Assembly: GCF_900115805.1 (NCBI RefSeq)
Contig: NZ_FOXU01000004.1
Span: 1-64,000 of the forward strand
Direction of reading: 5' to 3'
DNA from: Psychrobacillus psychrotolerans
GTDB lineage: Bacteria > Bacillota > Bacilli > Bacillales_A > Planococcaceae
DNA length: 64,000 bases
Made by a program: the position numbers and the translations under genes
Notes under the pieces: model-generated
The model's database searches: none
What the model was told of the DNA's origin: nothing
The model's input: only the letters and a program-made list of their open reading frames with translations
In this document: piece after piece, positions 60,483-64,000 of the stretch
How positions within the stretch are numbered: position 1 is the first letter of the stretch
Layout of the letters: the number at the start of each line of letters is the position of its first letter

Positions 60483-61193
60483 ATGGCAAAGAAGAAAAAC
60501 AGAAAACGTATTATTCAAACAGTCGCTCGTAAACTTGTAACGAGCGCGAATTCGAAATCGATTGTGACCGAGCAATTTCGAACACTCCGCACGAACATTA
60601 ACTTTTCCATGCCTGATAAAGAGATAAAAACGTTCCTATTTACATCTTCTTCACCAGGGGAAGGAAAGTCTACTATCGCTGCAAATGCGGCTGTAGTATT
60701 TGCACAGGAAGGCAAACGCGTTCTATTAGTAGATGCGGATATGAGGAAGCCAACTGTGCACTATACGTATCATGTGACAAATACAATTGGATTATCTAAT
60801 CTATTAACACGTCAAGCAACATTAGAAGAAGTAGTGAAAGATACTGAAATAGAAAATCTTCAAATCATTACATGTGGTCCCATCCCTCCAAACCCTGCTG
60901 AATTAGTTGGGTCGCAAACCATGGACCGGATGATTGACGAGATGAAAGAAAAGTATGATGTTATCATCTTTGATGCACCGCCCGTCTTATCGGTTGCAGA
61001 TGCTCAAATACTTTCCAACAAAGCAGATGGAACCATTTTAGTCATGAGTGCAGGAGAAACAGAAAAGACAGAAATTTTAAAAGCAAAAGAAGCGCTTGTT
61101 TCATCGAATGCCAACATCATAGGGGTGGTCCTAAACAACTTCGAGCTTAGTAAGGACCATTATTACTATCAATATTATGGGAACGTAGAATAA
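60483..61193 (+). CDS. ywqD: BY-type tyrosine kinase of capsule/EPS synthesis
   Basis: A bacterial tyrosine kinase of 236 residues (CapB/YwqD/CpsD type), partner of the Wzz-like protein. Walker A is SSSPGEGKST, Walker A' LLVDADMRKP and Walker B VIIFDAPPVLSVADAQ. The C-terminus is the autophosphorylation cluster DHYYYQYYGN. It controls polymer length by cycles of phosphorylation, reversed by the phosphatase encoded next. A terminator-like hairpin overlapping the stop codon may lower expression of downstream genes. Confidence 0.95.
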   Translation: MAKKKNRKRIIQTVARKLVTSANSKSIVTEQFRTLRTNINFSMPDKEIKTFLFTSSSPGEGKSTIAANAAVVFAQEGKRVLLVDADMRKPTVHYTYHVTNTIGLSNLLTRQATLEEVVKDTEIENLQIITCGPIPPNPAELVGSQTMDRMIDEMKEKYDVIIFDAPPVLSVADAQILSNKADGTILVMSAGETEKTEILKAKEALVSSNANIIGVVLNNFELSKDHYYYQYYGNVE

Positions 61194-61225
61194 ATAGGTA
61201 CTTATGCCTATTTATTCTTTTTTTT
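61188..61225 (+). terminator. Terminator-like hairpin inside the capsule operon
   Basis: GAATAAATAGG and CCTATTTATTC pair over 11 bp around TACTTATG, followed by a T-run. It includes the kinase stop codon. Confidence 0.65.
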
Positions 61226-61256
61226 AAACTAGGACTAGGAAGGATTACTAAATATT

Positions 61257-62024
61257 ATGATTGATATACATGCGCATATTTTACCAGGTGTAGACGACGG
61301 ACCGAAAACAATGGCAGAATCTATAGCACTTATCCAGCAAGCAGAGAAAGAAGGGATAACCGATATTATAGCGACATCCCACGCGTACAACCCGCAATAT
61401 CATGTACCAAAGGAAACAATAATAGAGCAACTAGCACTTTTACGACAGGAAATAAAAGACCATAATATCAACGTGAAGTTACATCAAGGTCAAGAAATAA
61501 GGATACAAGACTCGACAATAGATATGTTGCGCACTGGTGAAGCATTATCCCTTGCCGACTCCAAATACGTTTTAATAGAGCTACCGTCATCGAATATACC
61601 TGCTTATACGGTGCAAATCATTCAAGGCATTTTAAGTTTAGATAAAGTACCAATCATTGCTCATCCAGAAAGAAATAGAGCAATTGCAGAAAAACCGGAA
61701 AGACTGTTGAAACTCATTAATCATGGAGCTATTTCTCAAATAACAGCCGGTAGCATAGCAGGTCACTTTGGGAAGTCTATTCAAAAACTTTCATTAATGT
61801 TAATAGATTCAAATTTAGTGCACACATATGGATCAGATGTACACAATGCGAAAACAAGACCGTTTCTGTTTGATGCGGGTCTAACCTACTTAGAAAGGCA
61901 TAAGCGCTTAGATGCAGTCGACATATTCCTTGAAAATAATGCAAGAATCGTTGAAAATAATGAAGTGTTAATTTTAGAGCCGAAAGTACTAGAAAAACCC
62001 AAATGGTGGAATTTATTTTCGTGA
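61257..62024 (+). CDS. ywqE: PHP-family protein-tyrosine phosphatase of capsule/EPS synthesis
   Basis: A manganese-dependent phosphotyrosine phosphatase of 255 residues (YwqE/CpsB/CapC type). Metal-binding motifs are all in place: DIHAHILPGVDDGPKT at the N-terminus, ATSHAYNPQY near 45, QGQEIRI near 80, IAHPERNRAI near 135 and YGSDVHNAKTRPF near 195. It removes phosphate from the kinase's tyrosine cluster. It lies 63 bp after the kinase gene, behind the hairpin. Confidence 0.95.
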   Translation: MIDIHAHILPGVDDGPKTMAESIALIQQAEKEGITDIIATSHAYNPQYHVPKETIIEQLALLRQEIKDHNINVKLHQGQEIRIQDSTIDMLRTGEALSLADSKYVLIELPSSNIPAYTVQIIQGILSLDKVPIIAHPERNRAIAEKPERLLKLINHGAISQITAGSIAGHFGKSIQKLSLMLIDSNLVHTYGSDVHNAKTRPFLFDAGLTYLERHKRLDAVDIFLENNARIVENNEVLILEPKVLEKPKWWNLFS

Positions 62025-62243
62025 GGGTATTGTTAGTTGTTAGGTTTTAATATATTCGTGGTATGCGCTAGAATACCATAAATAGAAAATAAATACATGT
62101 TTTATCTAATTAGTTCAAAAGTCACGTTTGATTGGTATTTTTAACTTAAATGGAAAAAAATTTTTAACCGAACAATTTCCTAGATGCTATAATAAGTTGG
62201 AAACTTTCATACATAAATGTATAAAGAACGGGAGGTTGAATAC

Positions 62244-64000
62244 ATGTCACTGAAAAGAAGAATGTCTATGTTAATTTTTGTCGATTCTTGTATTGTACTA
62301 TTTTCTATATTCATAGGTTACTACTTACTCTACCCCTTAGATAATCCATTTACAGAAATATTCCTTTTCGCAAGTTCTCTTGCCATTTTTGTCGCACATC
62401 ATGTATTTGCTATGTATTACGGGCTTTATAGAAAAGTATGGGAATATGCATCTATTCGAGAGCTTATGTCCATATATAAAGCAGTTACGCTATCCATTCT
62501 AACGGTAGCAGTTGTGCAATACCTTGTTGGTGGGCATGTACTACTCCGCGCATTGTCGATTACGTGGATGCTACATATATTATTAATAGGCGGATCGAGA
62601 TTATCATGGAGAGTTTTTCGGGATACGTTTATTTCTCAAGATGAACCAACAAAAAATCGTAAACGGACACTTATTATAGGAGCAGGCTCTGCGGGTACGA
62701 TGATCGCAAGGCAGTTACTAAGAAATGCAGATACACCACTAGCACCAGTAGCATTTCTAGATGATGGGTCTAACAAAAAAGGCTTAGAAATCTTTAATAT
62801 ACGTGTTCTTGGAGGAACAGATATTATAGAAGAAGCAGTGCTAGACTTAGATATAGAACATATTATTATAGCTATTCCATCTATGGACAAGTCTACTCGG
62901 GCAGTTCTAATGCAAAAGTGTTTAGATACGGGTATACGTACACAGACAATGCCGCTCATAGAAGATTTACTAACTGGTAAAGTATCGGTCAATGAGATAA
63001 GAGATGTAAGAATAGAAGATTTACTTGGACGAGACGAAGTAGAACTAGATATAAATGCGATCTCTTCTAAACTGACAGGTAAAAAGATATTAGTAACGGG
63101 AGCTGGCGGTTCTATCGGTTCAGAAATTTGTCGACAAGTGATCAAATTCAATCCGGCACAAATTATCTTGCTAGGTCACGGGGAGAACTCTATATATACA
63201 ATAGACATGGAATTGCGTCAGAAGGTTGCACCAAACACGAAAATAATTCCACTGATTGCAGATGTGCAGGATCGTAATCGCATCTTTGATATTGTGGCAG
63301 AGTATAAACCAGATGTGATATACCATGCGGCAGCACATAAGCATGTCCCGTTAATGGAGTACAATCCAAGGGAAGCGGTCAAAAACAATATATTCGGGAC
63401 GAAAAACGTAGCAGAAGCAGCAGATACGTTTGGCGTAGGTCATTTTGTCATGATTTCTACAGATAAAGCGGTGAACCCTCCGAATATAATGGGTGCTACG
63501 AAACGTTTTGCGGAAATGATTGTTCAAAATCTCGCAAAAGGTAGTAAGACGAAATTTGCCGCTGTACGTTTTGGAAATGTATTAGGTTCCAGAGGAAGTG
63601 TAGTACCACTATTTAAAAAGCAAATTGCAGCAGGTGGACCGATAACGGTGACCGATCCAGAAATGACACGTTATTTCATGACGATCCCCGAAGCATCTAG
63701 ACTAGTTATACAAGCAGGAACACTCGCAAGTGGCGGAGAAATTTTCGTGCTCGACATGGGTGAACCAGTGAAAATTGTTGACTTAGCTAAGAATCTTATA
63801 AAACTTTCAGGTTATAGGGAAGATGAGATAGGGATTAACTATTCAGGTATTCGACCTGGAGAGAAACTATTTGAAGAACTGCTAGATGAAAATGAAATTC
63901 AGAGCAAATATGTATTTCCGAAGATTCATATAGGAGCAGCAACTCCCATTAGTCAGTTGGAGTTGGAATATGTAATTGAGAAGCTACCAGAGGTTTCAAT
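62244..64000 (+). CDS. epsC: Polysaccharide biosynthesis nucleotide-sugar dehydratase/epimerase (CapD/EpsC type), 3' end outside window
   Basis: The first 585 codons of a membrane-bound UDP-sugar 4,6-dehydratase-type enzyme. It starts with ATG 62244 after GGGAGG. Residues 1-110 hold four membrane helices. A first Rossmann module begins at IIGAGSAGTMIARQ near 147, and the catalytic SDR domain begins at LVTGAGGSIGSEIC near 285. Active-site elements MISTDKAVNPPNIMGATKRF lie near 408-427 and RPGEKLFEELL near 536. It makes the first sugar precursor, often for bacillosamine- or FucNAc-type units, for capsule or EPS. The frame is open to the window end. Confidence 0.92.
   Translation, partial: MSLKRRMSMLIFVDSCIVLFSIFIGYYLLYPLDNPFTEIFLFASSLAIFVAHHVFAMYYGLYRKVWEYASIRELMSIYKAVTLSILTVAVVQYLVGGHVLLRALSITWMLHILLIGGSRLSWRVFRDTFISQDEPTKNRKRTLIIGAGSAGTMIARQLLRNADTPLAPVAFLDDGSNKKGLEIFNIRVLGGTDIIEEAVLDLDIEHIIIAIPSMDKSTRAVLMQKCLDTGIRTQTMPLIEDLLTGKVSVNEIRDVRIEDLLGRDEVELDINAISSKLTGKKILVTGAGGSIGSEICRQVIKFNPAQIILLGHGENSIYTIDMELRQKVAPNTKIIPLIADVQDRNRIFDIVAEYKPDVIYHAAAHKHVPLMEYNPREAVKNNIFGTKNVAEAADTFGVGHFVMISTDKAVNPPNIMGATKRFAEMIVQNLAKGSKTKFAAVRFGNVLGSRGSVVPLFKKQIAAGGPITVTDPEMTRYFMTIPEASRLVIQAGTLASGGEIFVLDMGEPVKIVDLAKNLIKLSGYREDEIGINYSGIRPGEKLFEELLDENEIQSKYVFPKIHIGAATPISQLELEYVIEKLPEVS

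Overview
This window looks like the chromosome of a low-GC, Gram-positive bacterium of the Bacillales, most likely a Planococcaceae-type organism (Psychrobacillus, Lysinibacillus or Sporosarcina relatives). The reasons are strong AGGAGG-type ribosome binding sites, frequent TTG and GTG starts, S-layer proteins with an SbsC-type wall-binding region, a SlaP-like S-layer assembly protein, SLH and LysM cell-wall hydrolases, and a Bacillus-type Wzz / tyrosine kinase / PHP phosphatase capsule cluster. The genus is an inference.

Layout. 1-0.67 kb: a truncated IS3-family element. 0.7-1.06 kb: a duplicated non-coding block with a 21-bp period. 1.1-4.25 kb: an XRE-cupin regulator divergent from an amino-acid ABC transporter. 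4.3-12.4 kb: the main S-layer gene with a near-consensus promoter, a dead ISL3 element, a SlaP-like gene and a second S-layer paralog. 12.5-36.3 kb: secreted and envelope genes. These are a propeller-like protein, a flagellin carrying an inserted VWA domain and interrupted by an in-frame TAA, a beta-helix protein, a peptide ABC transporter operon with a beta-lactamase-fold hydrolase, a zinc-ribbon membrane protein with a Lys-Pro repeat, a giant subtilase with 264-bp repeats, a glucosaminidase, an SLH-NlpC/P60 endopeptidase and an SGNH hydrolase. 36.6-52.9 kb: a catabolic island. It holds its own sigma-54 gene, a sigma-54 activator, three -24/-12 promoters and two arrays of TGAAAC sites. Its enzymes are MmgE/PrpD, acyl-CoA dehydrogenase, MaoC hydratase, family III CoA-transferase and a CitE-like lyase, plus TRAP and MFS transporters, two nitrilase-family paralogs, a hydantoinase relic and an isochorismatase-family hydrolase. 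53-57.4 kb: two more SbsC-type wall proteins and a RAYT transposase. 57.5-64 kb: a LysM-NlpC/P60 hydrolase, an SGNH-like protein and the start of a capsule/EPS operon that runs off the window.

The most notable system is a family of 45-47-bp near-perfect palindromes (arms starting GTCCCTGTGTAAGATACAAT) plus half-site relatives (GTCCCTGTGTAGCAAACAAT). They lie between 13.7 and 55.2 kb, nearly always within 5 bp of a stop codon. A single-domain HUH (Y1) transposase gene is framed by the half-sites in inverted orientation. This has the architecture of a RAYT/REPIN system, here in a Gram-positive envelope locus.

The catabolic island has the gene content of the itaconate-degradation cluster described in Pseudomonas (CoA-transferase, MaoC-type hydratase, citramalyl-CoA lyase, MmgE/PrpD, acyl-CoA dehydrogenase, TRAP transporter), under sigma-54 control. 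It is bounded by 67-bp direct copies of the 3' end of the SGNH-hydrolase gene, which suggests insertion or rearrangement at that point. All functions are read from sequence motifs alone; no database search was run.
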